This document shows, in pieces, positions 12,328 through 23,697 of a stretch of 64,000 nucleotides of DNA. The DNA lies in contig SAUG01000136.1 in assembly GCA_011316305.1 (NCBI GenBank), forward strand, positions 100,361-164,360, read 5' to 3'. The stretch's first letter is position 1; every line of letters starts with the position of its first letter. Origin of the DNA: Rusavskia elegans (lineage: Eukaryota > Ascomycota > Lecanoromycetes > Teloschistales > Teloschistaceae). The position numbers and the translations under genes are program-made. The notes beneath the pieces were generated by a model. That model made no database searches. It was not told where the DNA came from and was given only the letters and a program-made list of their open reading frames with translations.

Positions 12328-13416
12328 ATGCCCCCCATAACCACCGACCAAACCTTCCCTTCCCTCCTCGCCTTCAAAGCCGCCCTGCGCGACTGGGCCA
12401 TTGAACGCAACTTCACCCCTCACATCCTCGACAGCGACTCGCACCGCGTCCGTGCCGGCTGCCGTACTTCGCCCAATTGCCCTTTTCGCATCCGCTGCAA
12501 TTGGAATGAGAAGCGCGCTACCGCTAGGGTCACCACTTGCGAAGATGTTCACACCTGTGTCTCCTCCACAACGCAGGCCTTGGCCCATCAGCATCAGGAC
12601 ATCAAGAGGGCCGAGACAGGAAGGCTGAAATTCCTCTTGGAAGTTGTGCCCCAGCTACTGGACGTCACGGTAACCACCACAACATCAGCCATCATCGATG
12701 CCGTAGAGCAGAGATATGGACAGCGTATACCACTGCGGCAAGCCCAAAAGGTGAAAAGAGAAATGGCCGGACGAGTTCACGGACCCTGCCGATACTGCCA
12801 TCGTGGAGGTCACAGCAAGCGCAACTGTCCCATGCGCAAAGAGCGAGAGGCCTCCGGCATCACCATCCCTCCGACCCCAGAAGAACTCAGCATCGATCCC
12901 TCTTTCCAATATGCCAATGATGACAACACGGCGCCCGAACATGAGCACCACGACGACCATCGGCAACAACAACAATCACCCGAAGAACGTCGGTGCACCC
13001 TCTGTTTCCAACCCGGCCACCATCGCGGCAACTGCCGCAATAACGAATCCATCACCCCCGACAACCATCCCTCAAACATCCACCCCGATTTCCGGAACGG
13101 AGGACCTTCCTCTTCACAGCCAAGCGGCTATCCAATCCCCTACGATCCCGTCAACCATGATGAAATCTACGCTACATCTGCGCTCCCACCAACACCCGGT
13201 CCATCGACTCAACAAGACGAGCCACTTACTACGCCGACGACCGCGAAGAACAATGTTAGTCCCATGCTGGGTCAGGATAGGCAACAGCCCATGACACCGA
13301 AGGAGAAACAGGCGGAAGCAGCCAGGTTAATGCAGCAGGCCGCCAAGCTGATGAGTGAAGCTGCGATGATGAACGCCGAGGCGGCAAGGTTGACGGCTTC
13401 AATTAATGTTTCATGA
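12328..13416 (+). CDS. MULE-transposase-derived DNA-binding protein with two CCHC zinc knuckles
   Basis: A single-exon protein of 362 residues. Residues 8-80 fit the FAR1/MuDR-type zinc-binding domain at the N-terminus of Mutator-like transposases: a Phe-Lys-Ala-Leu helix, then RVRAGCR, the CPFRIRCNW core and HTC at the end. Residues 94-150 form a helical segment like the helix-turn-helix that follows this domain. Two CCHC knuckles follow, C154-C157-H162-C167 (CRYCHRGGHSKRNC) and C223-C226-H231-C236 (CTLCFQPGHHRGNC), then a Pro/Gln-rich linker and an Ala/Met coiled-coil-like end (residues 325-355). No DDE catalytic domain is present, so this is not a full transposase. A nuclear DNA- or RNA-binding role is inferred. 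Start 12328 is the first ATG, divergent from GDB1. Confidence 0.75.
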   Translation: MPPITTDQTFPSLLAFKAALRDWAIERNFTPHILDSDSHRVRAGCRTSPNCPFRIRCNWNEKRATARVTTCEDVHTCVSSTTQALAHQHQDIKRAETGRLKFLLEVVPQLLDVTVTTTTSAIIDAVEQRYGQRIPLRQAQKVKREMAGRVHGPCRYCHRGGHSKRNCPMRKEREASGITIPPTPEELSIDPSFQYANDDNTAPEHEHHDDHRQQQQSPEERRCTLCFQPGHHRGNCRNNESITPDNHPSNIHPDFRNGGPSSSQPSGYPIPYDPVNHDEIYATSALPPTPGPSTQQDEPLTTPTTAKNNVSPMLGQDRQQPMTPKEKQAEAARLMQQAAKLMSEAAMMNAEAARLTASINVS

Positions 13417-14949
13417 GGTTTGATGAACCGCGACATTAATGTATGCATGTGTATATGCTCATTGGGACGGTGGCGGTCGTGAGGCGTTTCAGACAGGGCG
13501 TTGATCCTGCGGGTATACCCATCACTGCGCAAGGCGTTTCCGGCATGGATGTCTCAATAAAAGCATGTCCTGACCGATTTTTGTACGAACTCCATAAGCT
13601 TCATCATGACAGCGTTCTGTACAAGGAAGCACCTGCAACTAGTCTAAAGCCGACTATAACAATGGCCGCAGCCGTCTGTTCTACAACCCTTGTAACTTGG
13701 ATCTCCAATCTCCAAGTGGAGTAATCTTCGCTAATTTGCTAAGAACGACAACATGGCAGATGCATCCACTTTACATATCCATCGAGAGCAACAACCTACC
13801 AGCAAATACACAGTCACGCAACTCCTACAGCCAATCCATGCCGGCAAATAGGCACGTTACTGTCCCAGGAATCTAAATATAACCCCCCAATGGTGGGCCA
13901 TAAGCCATTAAGTCTAAGAAACCGTCCTCTCCCAGCAACATCCAGACATCCCACGCCTAGCTCTCGACTAGAAACACATTAGCAATTCCATTCAGGCAGC
14001 TACCTTACCCTCGTGCAAATGACGCTGGATCCAAGTCCCAATCCACTCTCACATGCTCACGGAGCTGATATTGGTGTGTAGATCCTTCGGTGTTGAACCA
14101 ATCTAGAAGCCAATAGATAGCATTGATGTTGAGGGATGGGAGATTAGCCGGGAGAACTATATTGTAGAGCGGTGGAGAATGTTGATCGATCAGATGAAGA
14201 TGAAAATCGAAGCAGGAATGGATGGTCGGAAGGTACCCAAGGGAGACAAGGCATTTCATCCATATTGAAGATATAACGAGAATACAATAATGGCAGAAGA
14301 TATCGTTATCAGAAACCCTCTATAGCTGGGTTGGCAAAATAAAGTTACTCGTTACCCATGAATGAAGGAAAGACATGTCCTAGAGTTACAGTATCAATCA
14401 CCCATCTTCATAGCTGCAGCACAAATACAAGCGATCTCATCTTCGCTGCTCCAGATGATGTACCCTATAGATGGCAGAGAAAACATCTGAAACCATGGGC
14501 AACGTCTTCGTCAACGACCCAGACCTTGCAAGACTCAGCGATGTATGCCGCACACCGACTTAATCGGGTCATGCATGACTTCCCTACCTAGTCAAATGCT
14601 CACAATGTGTTGTACAGTTCACCATATCTCTGCATGGGCAACATATCCAATAGCTAATCTCGATTCGGGTTGGTATGCGCTCCAGCTTGCTATGTCTATT
14701 TAACCCCCTTTGCCGACTGCACTGTACACATCACACTATCTTCGTGACGCTATACATGCTCTACCAATGACTGCTGGCAAGCGGCCAGCAGGTGAATGTA
14801 AACCGAGGTGTCGAATGGAGACATTCGAGATTTCAAGTATGGAGTCGAGACAGGGTGTGAACGCGAGTCGATACCTCGAAGTCAGTCGCTCGATACCTCG
14901 ATGCCAATTGCCCCTTGGAAGAGCTAATGATTTGAATTCCAAGCGCTAT
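13417..14949. other. Intergenic interval without a supported gene
   Basis: Short frames only. A minus-strand frame 14259-14005 ends with a protein-like stretch (NAIYWLLDWFNTEG) but has no splice or domain support. Two copies of the recurrent motif CGATACCTC lie at 14869-14877 and 14891-14899, just 3' of GPD1. Confidence 0.4.
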
Positions 14950-16350
14950 TCACTTCTTCTTGCCTTCCATCAGGTCGGGTAGGTCTTCGACTCTGACTTC
15001 GCCCTGTAGGATGCCTGCATGCGCTGACATTAGCAACCCATGTCTCTCCAGAGCGCAGTAGGGGAGTAGAAGAAGCACTCACGATACGTCCCGACCAAGA
15101 GCGGGAATTCACTCTCCTTGCCCCTTGCTTTCAAGAAATGGAACACGTCCTCCGCCGTACTAGTCCCCTGCAACATCTGCCCGTTAAGCTCTTCCCTCTC
15201 CACCTCCTGAATGCTGACCTTCCTCTCCACACTCATCTTCGCGCATCGGTAGTTCCTGCCTCCACTACAGCTTGTGATCAGATCCGCCACGCCTGCACTT
15301 TCCTCCGTGAAAGTCTTTGTTTGCACGTTATTACTGAAGAACATCTTGCCAAATTTCACCATCTCGAGCAGGCCGACACGCATGACAGCTGCTTTTGCGT
15401 TATCACCCCAGCCAAGACCCGCGACGAAACCGGTGGCGATGGCGACAATATTCTTGAGAGCACCCCCAAGAGAGACTCCGGCGACGTCGGAAACCACTTG
15501 GACGTGGAAATAGGGGCGGTGGAAGAGAGCTTTGATGATATTGTGGTCGATGGGTGGGAGTTCGGGAGGAGGTACGATCAATTTGACTTTGGAGGTCCTG
15601 CCTTTGGAGTCTTTGTGCTCATTGATAGCTGTGAGATCGAGCTGAGAGGACGATGGAGTTGGCCCCTGTGGGGTTGTGGCTTTTGGCGTGGGATTGCGGC
15701 TGTCCATTGGAGGAGGATCATAGGCGATAGTGGTTTCGGAGAACTTCTCCTGAGCGACTTCATTGGCGATGTTGGCGCCAGAAAGTGCACCGCAGTAGAT
15801 TCCTAGCTTGTCGCCAATGGATTCGGAGAAGAGGCGGACGTCTTCGCTATCGACTGAAACCCCTTTTATGCATGATATACCTCGTGCGTAGGGAAGAATA
15901 TGGCCTTTCATCTGGTCGCAGAGACCGCCGATGAATTGATGGGGGAGATTGAAAATGAGGATCGAGGAGTCATGGACGGATTCTTGGAGAGAAGGATTGG
16001 CGATCAGATTGGGAGGAAGGGTGATATCAGGCAAGTATTTGACGTTGTCATGGAAGTGGTTGATCAACTTGGTGAGCTTGTGAGGTTGGGTTGAGAATTT
16101 AGATCCAGCATCGTAGTGTTTCGATGTCTTGGGAACGGTGGTTTCCTCTTCATACACCCACATCTGGACCTCCTCTTCAAACAGATCAGGATGCTCTTTG
16201 GTGTTCTCGGCGACGATCTTGGCAATGGCAGAGCCCCTTCACAAGCCTGTCAGCAGTTATATGCCGCTGCAGCCCTGCTCGTATGTACCAATTGCCTGAT
16301 CCTACCACTGTCACCTTGTGTTTCTTGCTGTAGACGCCCAATGTCGCCAT
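14950..16350 (-). CDS. GPD1: NAD-dependent glycerol-3-phosphate dehydrogenase
   Basis: Reduces dihydroxyacetone phosphate to glycerol 3-phosphate with NADH, feeding glycerol production (osmotic stress, redox balance) and lipid synthesis; cytosolic and peroxisomal in yeasts. Exons 16350-16289, 16236-15083 and 15014-14950 give 426 residues. Joins are VVGSGNW-GSAIAKI (phase 2) and LLVGTYR-ILQGEVR (phase 1). The N-terminal GxGNWG nucleotide-binding loop is at about residues 16-22. The substrate domain has [19 protein letters not shown] with the catalytic Lys, and [14 protein letters not shown] Pro/Ser linker of about 45 residues (roughly 195-240) lengthens it relative to yeast Gpd1 (391 residues); filamentous ascomycete orthologues also carry such a linker. 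The gene is intact. Confidence 0.96.
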
Positions 16351-18783
16351 GGTGGAGAAAGATGTTTGTTTCCAGGGTAATCGGCAAGGACTTGTACTTA
16401 TTCTTGACAGGCCAGAAGCAGACCTAAACTCAAGCTGGCTCACTGATCTCCAGAATGAAGCAATGGCGTTGAAAGGAGTCCCAGAAGGCTCTATATACGC
16501 TTGAGGAAATGGAGGAGTGCTGCCGAGGGATCCAATCGGCGATGCTAGTGTGTCGCTGTGCTGAGGCCAAGAAGTGCTCCGTTGACATGGTTTGGACAAC
16601 CTCGGAACCACGGAGCTGTAACATTGAATCGCCAAGCCTTTTACGGAAGGGACCGAGGCTGATTTATTTTAGATCCTCTTCTCTTCTTCGTGCAGCCGAC
16701 AACCAAGACCTCCAGGCTCAACCGCTACCTCGGATAGAACGCTACGATACCTCGATTGCTAAAAATGGCCTCGGCAGCAAACAGGCCCAGTAACTTTTGC
16801 GGTAAATCCAACTCTCTGAGTGCCTTCGAAGGAATTCCAACCGGGAAGATACAACGCTCCTTACACCGGACAGCAAGGAAAACACTAACTGCAACAGTGC
16901 TGCTTCCTCTCTTTGTTATCTCGAAGCTCCAGCAAACGCTTTCTCGCCTCCCTTATTCTATTCACTTTACCGCAAGGGCTCCAATATGCCTGCAATTATC
17001 AATTATCATCCATGGGTTGACGTTGTGAACTCACAGCAACTAGGCTGCAGACAGATTAGGGATTCACATACCTTATCTTGGCATTCTTTTGGCACACGAA
17101 TACTACGAATCATTCTGCTCGTCTTTCTTTCCCTATGTCTGACCCACAACTTTTTGATCTATGAAATTTCTTGGGTGCTTCATTTTCAGCATGTTCCCAA
17201 TCTCACACATCCTCCAACCTCAATCTAATTTCATAGAGCTCTTTGATACAAAGCCATTGCGCAAGCGTCGCTGTCCAACTGCGGATCTACCTTCGTTTCT
17301 GTATCCCTTCTCTTCTGATTTTGACGCTCTGATCGGTCCAGCCAAAGCCATTTGACGGTATGGACTTAGTCAACGAGTATGTATCCCCATCAAAATCATC
17401 CGGGAGCAGGAATGTGATAATCCGCAGCTTTGGACCAGCCACTGAGTTCATGTTCAACCTTGAAGGCAGAATGCTGTTCGGTGTGCCTAAAAGTGAACGG
17501 CGCCAATTGAGGCGTCATGAAGAAGTTGCTATTGGACCCACAGAGGGTCGGCTTCAGGAAACAGCCCTTGCCACCCTTGCTGGATCCGACATTCAATTCA
17601 GACGAAAGCACCGACAGGATATCGCCCTAGTCAAGAATCACCCAACTGCTCTCGTTTTTTCTTCCTGCTGCCGACATACCAACGTTCGTTGGCCAGGGCA
17701 GAATTGATCTTGGTATCACCGGAAAAGATTAGGTTTGCGAATATGAAGCACTGACGCCTCCTACCGAAGACGTCGGCGCAGAGGAAATACTCGACCTCCA
17801 GTATGGCTATTGCAAGCTGCAAGACCATCCCGGATCTGTTTGGTCTTGTCAACTACTAATCATTATGCTGTTACTACCTTGACCCTTATTTCTAGCTGTA
17901 CCACTTTCATACCATTCTCCATATAAGCTGTTCTGTCAATCGGCCCGCAAATGTGTCCTTCCTTTCCATTGCTGTGACCATCTTACTCTCTAGGAGCTGC
18001 CAGCAAGGACTGTCACTGGCAAAACAACCTCTCTAAATGGCGTTTTCTCGAGAAGCATCCAACCAATCATCTAACCGAGCGTACAATCGTTATTGGTTCG
18101 ACATTAGATGCAGGACCGGTACTCTGCAGTAAGAAGAGTGCAAATCTTAATGTCATGGTGCAAACGAGGAAAGGGGTAATTGTCATGTGATGCTGGTAGC
18201 CCTGAGCCCTAAGGGCTTGGGCACCCTTGTCGCCTTTACGGCCGTAGCAGTACGACAGACCTCACAGCTATTCATAGTACTGTCTGAGCTCACTGGTAGT
18301 GTTGACACCATGGATTTGGCTAATCAGGATTGAACGGTCAGAGCTCATACTGGCTGTACCTTATGAAGACCGCGAGCCTTTTGAGCCTTCATTGAGCGTT
18401 CGCACGGCACCGCGACATTCCGCTGCGGAGTACCACCACTGGGATCCTGCCTCAACAGCTGGAGCCTGTGTACTGTGTAGCGCTCGAGTATTTCGTCGCT
18501 CGACCCGAAAACTCACAGATTTGGAAGTTTCGGTTGAATAGAGTTCTCCGACGCTGCAAGTATTAGATGTTGTCGCAATGCGCCCGTACCGAACAGTTGG
18601 CCAACCCGAGACACGGAGGAACAAGGCCCGACTGCAATCTCACATAAGTTGATAAAAGGAGTGTTCATTCATTGATGATATAACACAAGCTGCCAAAACG
18701 GAGTAAATAATAACTTGAAATCTCTTACAACTACTTCCTTCACTTCTTTTCTTCCCATCAGTCACATCACTCCCTCACACAAC
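16351..18783. other. Intergenic interval with one unsupported ORF
   Basis: The upstream region of GPD1 lies at the left. CGATACCTC occurs at 16745-16753. The plus frame 17360-17707 (115 residues, with FMFNLEGRMLFGVPKSERR) has protein-like composition, but it has no recognised domain and ends abruptly; it may be a remnant. Repeat B copy 2 lies at 18170-18217. Nothing else is supported. Confidence 0.4.
18170..18217. repeat. Dispersed repeat B, copy 2
   Basis: Contains AAGGGGTAA, TCATGTGAT and TAGCCCTGAGCCCTAAGGG, in the same order as 3243-3297. The end forms the inverted repeat AGCCCT-A-AGGGCT (18205-18217). The match to copy 1 is short and gapped. Confidence 0.35.
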
Positions 18784-19803
18784 ATGGCCACAACCGCAGA
18801 TCTCGCCGTCATCCGCAACAACTTCGCACTGTCAACATGGCTCCTCCTGGGTGCTTCCATTCAATCTCTCATCTTTGCCATCCTACCTCCACGTGTCGCT
18901 GTTCTGCCTTCATTTTGCCTCTTGACGCTTGTCTTGGCCAAAAATCTGCTCATCATGGGAGGATATCTCAAGAACCCATACCTCGCTGCAGCCTACAAGG
19001 GTAAAGCGACCGTCCCGTTGCGCGAGGATGAGGAAGGAGGAGATAAGGTAGCTGTCTTCATTCTAGGTGCAAGTTCCAATCAGTAAGTCTTTCCTTTCCT
19101 TTAGGTTAGCGCAGAAGACAATCGGCTGATCCTCTTGAAACAGTCCGCTCGGAATATTCGCTCCAGGTTTCGGCGACCTCCGACCCTATTTCGAATCAAT
19201 GTGGGCCGAAGCAGAAGCAGATCCCACCAACTCAGGTCGTAAGTTCCACCAACCTCAACCCCCTTCACCGTATTCCCCCACAACACACGAACAACATACA
19301 AACCCCATCCACACCCATCACTACTAACCCCTTTCATCACCAGTAATCGGCAAATCCACCGCCTTCACCCCCATCCCCACCTCCACCGCATCTTCCAGCC
19401 CCGCAATATTCACCATCTCCTACTGGAAATCCATCGAACACCTGCACGCATTCGCCCAAGGTCCCGCCCACCGCAGAGGCTGGGATTGGTGGAATTCGAA
19501 AGCCATAAAGCAGTATCCGCATTTGGGGATCATGCATGAGACGTATGAGGCGCCGAAGGGGAGATGGGAGAATATTTACGAGGGGTTCGTTCCCATTGGG
19601 ATGGGTGAGTTTGCTGCTTCTTCTTTTGTGTATGTGTTTGAGATTCTTGTGACTGATGGGGGTGATTAGGGGCTTTAACTAGGAAGGTTGTGATGGAGGG
19701 TGGTGAGGAGAGGGTGGAAGGAAGGCTTGTGCCGGCGAGGGAGGGGAGGTGGAGTACCATGAAGGGACGATTGCGGGTGGATGATGAGAAAGTGCGGCTG
19801 TGA
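18784..19803 (+). CDS. af470-like monooxygenase family protein (DUF4188)
   Basis: Four exons (18784-19082, 19144-19238, 19344-19604, 19670-19803) give 262 residues; all three introns have GT-AG ends and consistent phases. Residues 18-65 form one or two hydrophobic membrane segments (WLLLGASIQSLIFAILP, then LLTLVLAKNLLIMGGYL). The rest matches the DUF4188 / af470-like monooxygenase pattern: PGFGDLRPYFESMW, IGKSTAF, ISYWKSIEHLHAFA, HRRGWDWWN, HLGIMHETYEA and WENIYEGF. The family is named after a fumagillin-cluster monooxygenase with an antibiotic-biosynthesis-monooxygenase-like fold. No other biosynthetic genes surround this copy, so its substrate is unknown. The start was chosen at the ATG before ATTADLAVI; an in-frame ATG 23 codons upstream exists. 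Confidence 0.8.
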
Positions 19804-20105
19804 AAAGTTTGAGGAAATGGTATGTAGCTTAATTCCCATCGGAACTTGATAATGGCAGATAGAAGAATAGGAATAGACATCTCAACTCCTACTACTCGTC
19901 CATTGTGACTTGAATTTGGACTTGGGCAACCTACGCAGCGTAACGTGATGAGAAAACTGGTGATGGCGTTGGGGGAACGGGAGAGCGGAGAGGTTGCTTG
20001 CGTAAGGAGTCTATGGGTTTCGTGAGCTATCGATTGGTATATCTCTCTACCTCCCTCCAGTAACAAGGCAGAGAAGACCTTCCAGCATCACTGGATATTC
20101 TACCC

Positions 20106-21076
20106 TCAGACAATCTTCTCAGCCTCGTCAACGAGTTCCTCAACTTTGAACGTCTCATCACCTTGACTGAACTTTTCCAACAGCCTCCTCCGCGATACAT
20201 GATCCCCTTCCTCTCCACCATAAAACTTCTGCAAGCACAGCACGAGCCAACGAGCCTCTTCCACGTTTACTCCCCTCCCCTCCAATACTTGTCCCTGCAT
20301 CAGCACCAGTCCCTTCTCTTCCATCAACTCCAGATGCATGGTGATGGTCGTGTGCGGCTGGCTGAATTCTCCTCGGAGCTTGTACTCGGCTAGATGCGTG
20401 AACACGACGGTTGCGGTGTCCGGGGCTGGGAAAGACCATTGGAGGAAATGGATTTCGGCGCCAGTGCTGCCTTCTCGTGGGAGGGGGAGGATAAAGTGGG
20501 GGTGTTTACGGGCTGTCTGTTGGATTCGGAGGTAGGTGGGGGATGGGAGGATAGCGCAGAGCGAGGTTGGGGAGTTGGCGTGGCGGATACGCCAGATGTA
20601 CTCTATTTCTTTGGGTGGGAGGGCGAGGGTTTTGGGGAGATCGAGGTAGGAGGAAAGGGTTTTGAAACCCGGGGGGGCGGAGGATTTGGATGATGGAGGT
20701 GATGATGGTGTAGAAGAGGGAGCTATCGACGTCGGAGATGGAGGAGGAGGAGGTTGTGGGAAGGCGGCATTGGTGGTTGTCTTCTCCCGTTGCTTCTGAA
20801 TCCGATCTTTGTATACGGTCTTCAGCTCATCGACAGATTGCAGGCCTTCCCTTTGATAACCTTAGACATTTCAACCCCTCAGCGTGCTCTGATCACTCAC
20901 TGGGCGGCCTTTTGCTTCAACTTGTCACGGTACCTCTCTGTGACGCTGTCTGTTCGTTGATGAGTCACCAGGAATCGAACATCGTGAACTTGGGCCCATC
21001 TCCGCTGAGAATACCTGAGTGCAGGTGCACATTGCTTGGAGATATTTTCGAAAACACACAGTCGACGCGCAAACAT
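20106..21076 (-). CDS. ATP11: Mitochondrial F1-ATP synthase assembly chaperone ATP11
   Basis: Binds the free beta subunit of F1 in the matrix and prevents aggregation before the alpha3-beta3 hexamer forms. Two exons, 21076-20901 and 20850-20106, joined in phase 2 (KAAQ-EGLQSVDELK), give 306 residues. The first 35 residues are Arg-rich without acid, as in a mitochondrial presequence. A Pro/Ser linker (about residues 85-115) leads into the ATP11 domain: GFKTLSSYLDL, EIEYIWRIRH, TARKHPHFILPLPRE, AEIHFLQWSF, VVFTHLAEYKL, SQPHTTITMHLEL and EARWLVLCLQKFYG. All core blocks are present, so the gene appears functional. It is divergent from the acyl-CoA ligase, 348 bp away. Confidence 0.95.
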
Positions 21077-21424
21077 TGACGACAGCAGTGAATCATACAA
21101 CTGCGAAGGTGGATAGAGTGCTGAGGTCAATTGAAGGCCAAGCCGCCAAGCCACCAAGATAGGAAATCTTGAAGCGTTACCCTTTTGGGCAGCTGGCCAA
21201 TCGGTCAACGGCGTCATTTTCCCCGCGTGTGTGTGCAGCGCCGTGGGGATTGAAAGCATCCTCAGAGGTTCTTGGGATGAGTTCCTCGGGATAGGTCCGT
21301 TGTGGGGAGCATTGGGGCTTCTCCAAACTCGTCTGTCATGAGATTCCCATTGACCTTCGCCTCTCGACTGTCCAATGTTCTCCTCGAACAAGAACCTTTC
21401 AGACCAGATTAAGTAGCTGTCACG
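21077..21424. promoter_or_regulatory. Divergent promoter region of ATP11 and the acyl-CoA ligase
   Basis: A 348-bp gap between two divergent ATG codons (21076 minus, 21425 plus). No TATA box or known factor site is obvious. The two genes may be co-expressed, which is inferred from arrangement only. Confidence 0.45.
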
Positions 21425-23205
21425 ATGCCTACCGAATCTACCTATCCGCCAGTCGACATACCGCCTATTGACATCTGGGGCCTACTTTTCGAGCGCAAAG
21501 ACCGAGAATTCCCAGACGACAAAGGTAGTTAGATGATCCATGGAAATGTGGATGCCTCGTGCTGACCCTTCATTCCAGTGATCTACCTGGACCCCGAAAC
21601 ATGTCGCTTATACACCTACGGACAAGTCAGAAACACGGCCATTGAATTTGGTGAAGGCCTCAAGTCAGTATGGGAATGGCAAAAAGGCGATGTGCTCGCT
21701 CTCTTCACCCCCAACAGCATCGACACACCCAGCGTTCTCTGGGGCTGCCATTGGGCTGGAGGCATCGTTTCCCCTGCCAATCCCGGGTACACCATCAATG
21801 AGCTCGTGTTCCAGCTGAGCGATTCGGGTGCCAAGGCGCTCATCACACAGAAGGCTTTACTCCCAATAGCGACCAAGGCAGCAAAACAAGTCGGCATTCC
21901 GGAGGATCGAATCATCTTGATCGGGGATGACCGAGACGAGAGCATGCGATTCAAACATTTTCAGTCTGTGCGAAACCTTGCCGGTACGTCGAGATACCGA
22001 AGGACGAAGGTCAACCCTCGAGAGGATCTGGCGTTCCTGGCATACTCTTCAGGTACTACCGGCCATCCAAAGGGTGTGATGCTAACACATGAAAACATCG
22101 TCTCTAATATCCTCATGTATAAGGCTGGCGGGGGGGACAATCTGTCGTGGGAAGGTGGGCCTGACGGGCAAGGGGACAAATTACTGGCTTTCTTGCCCTT
22201 CTATCACATTTATGGTATGCCTGCTCAATATCAAAGTCCCGGCCAATGTAGAACATCCGCTAATCATTGATCATAGGACTCACATGCCTCGTTCATGCAG
22301 CTATGCACCGTGGCCTGACCCTTGTTGTAATGGCTAACTTTGATATTGAGAAGTTTTGTGCCAATGTACAGCACTACAATATCACCTTCGCCTACATTGT
22401 CCCTCCAGTGGTCCTCCTACTCAGCAAACACCCTATCGTGGATAAATACGACCTGAGTTCTTTGCGGATGATGAGCTCTGGCGCCGCTCCTTTGACCCAC
22501 GAACTCGTCGAAGCAGTTTACAAGCGGATCAAAGTTCCGGTAAAGCAGGGTTACGGCCTTAGCGAAACGAGTCCCACGACACATAGCCAAACCTCTGAAG
22601 ACTGGGACAAGGCGATCGGATCCGTAGGCCGCCTTCTACCAAATCAAATTGCCAAATATATGTCACCTGATGAAAAGGAGGTTCCAACAGGGGAGGTGGG
22701 TGAGCTCTGGATCAAAGGTCCCAATATCTTCAAAGGATACCTCAACAACCCGGAAGGCACCAAAAATACTTTGACGGAAGATGGTTTCTTTAAAACTGGC
22801 GACATCGGCTACCAGGATAAGGACGGCAATTTCTTCATCACTGATCGAATCAAAGAACTCATCAAGTACAAGGGTTTCCAAGTCCCACCTGCCGAACTGG
22901 AGGGCCTCTTGGCGAGCCATCCCAAGATCGACGATATAGCTGTTCTGGGCATCTACAACAAAGACCAAGCAACTGAGGAGCCTAGAGCGTATGTGGTCCC
23001 TGCGCCTGGTGTAGAAGGGAGCAAAAAGACGGAGGAAGATATCATTGCATGGCTGGCAGCGAAGGTGGCGAACCATAAAAGACTCAGGGGTGGCGTAAGA
23101 TTCGTGGATGAGATACCCAAAAGTCCAAGTGGCAAGATCTTGAGGAGGGTGCTGAAGGTGAGGGCGCAGGAAGAGGATAGTAAAGGACTCAGAGCGAAAC
23201 TGTGA
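21425..23205 (+). CDS. 4-coumarate:CoA ligase-like acyl-CoA synthetase, peroxisomal
   Basis: Activates a carboxylic acid (aryl or fatty acyl) through an acyl-adenylate to its CoA thioester. Exons 21425-21524, 21579-22214 and 22277-23205 give 554 residues; both introns are GT-AG with matching phase. The ANL-family signatures are all present: P-loop YSSGTTGHPKGV (about 189-200), FYHIYGL, GAAPL, YGLSETSPTTH, KTGDIGYQDKDG, DRIKELIKYKGFQVPPAELE and the catalytic-Lys end SPSGKILRR. The protein ends in AKL, a type-1 peroxisomal targeting signal, suggesting beta-oxidation or side-chain degradation in peroxisomes. The substrate cannot be assigned. Intact. Confidence 0.93.
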
Positions 23206-23697
23206 GGCCACACAGAGTACAAATACCTCGATGGCTTGATGGCTTCATATTACTGATAACTAGCAATGTTCGCGTATCGGATGTCATAGAAGGCGAGGGC
23301 TCATAACCAATAGTACAATGATGAATACGAAGAACGTTAAGAATATCACGACGGAGCATGGCCAGCACAACGGCTGTTCATCATCGTCGATCGATAGTAT
23401 TCAATCTTCCTAACCTAGCATTCAATCTTCTTGTGGAACGATCTTCCAATTCTCTTCTATTCCCAGCACTTTTCGCTTGCGAGCCCAAACATTCATTCAG
23501 ACACCAGATATCACCAAGCAGCCTCATCTCTTCTTTACCATCACACCAGACGGCGGTATAGATCCAGTCATTCTCACGGGCGGCAAGCATGGGCTTCGAG
23601 ATCGCAGCTGATAACTGGGTTGAATTATCATGCTGGTCATGGATCATTACCCCAGGGCTGGGTTGACCTCTAGAAAGTGAGGAGCAGCCGCAATCTC
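23206..23697. other. Interval downstream of the acyl-CoA ligase
   Basis: About 490 bp between convergent gene ends. No endonuclease or reverse-transcriptase sequence is visible here, which matters for interpreting the gag-like gene at 23698. Otherwise nothing is seen. Confidence 0.4.

Noticed and set aside
15138..15806. A 222-codon plus-strand frame
   Set aside because: Antisense to GPD1 exon 2; no domain.
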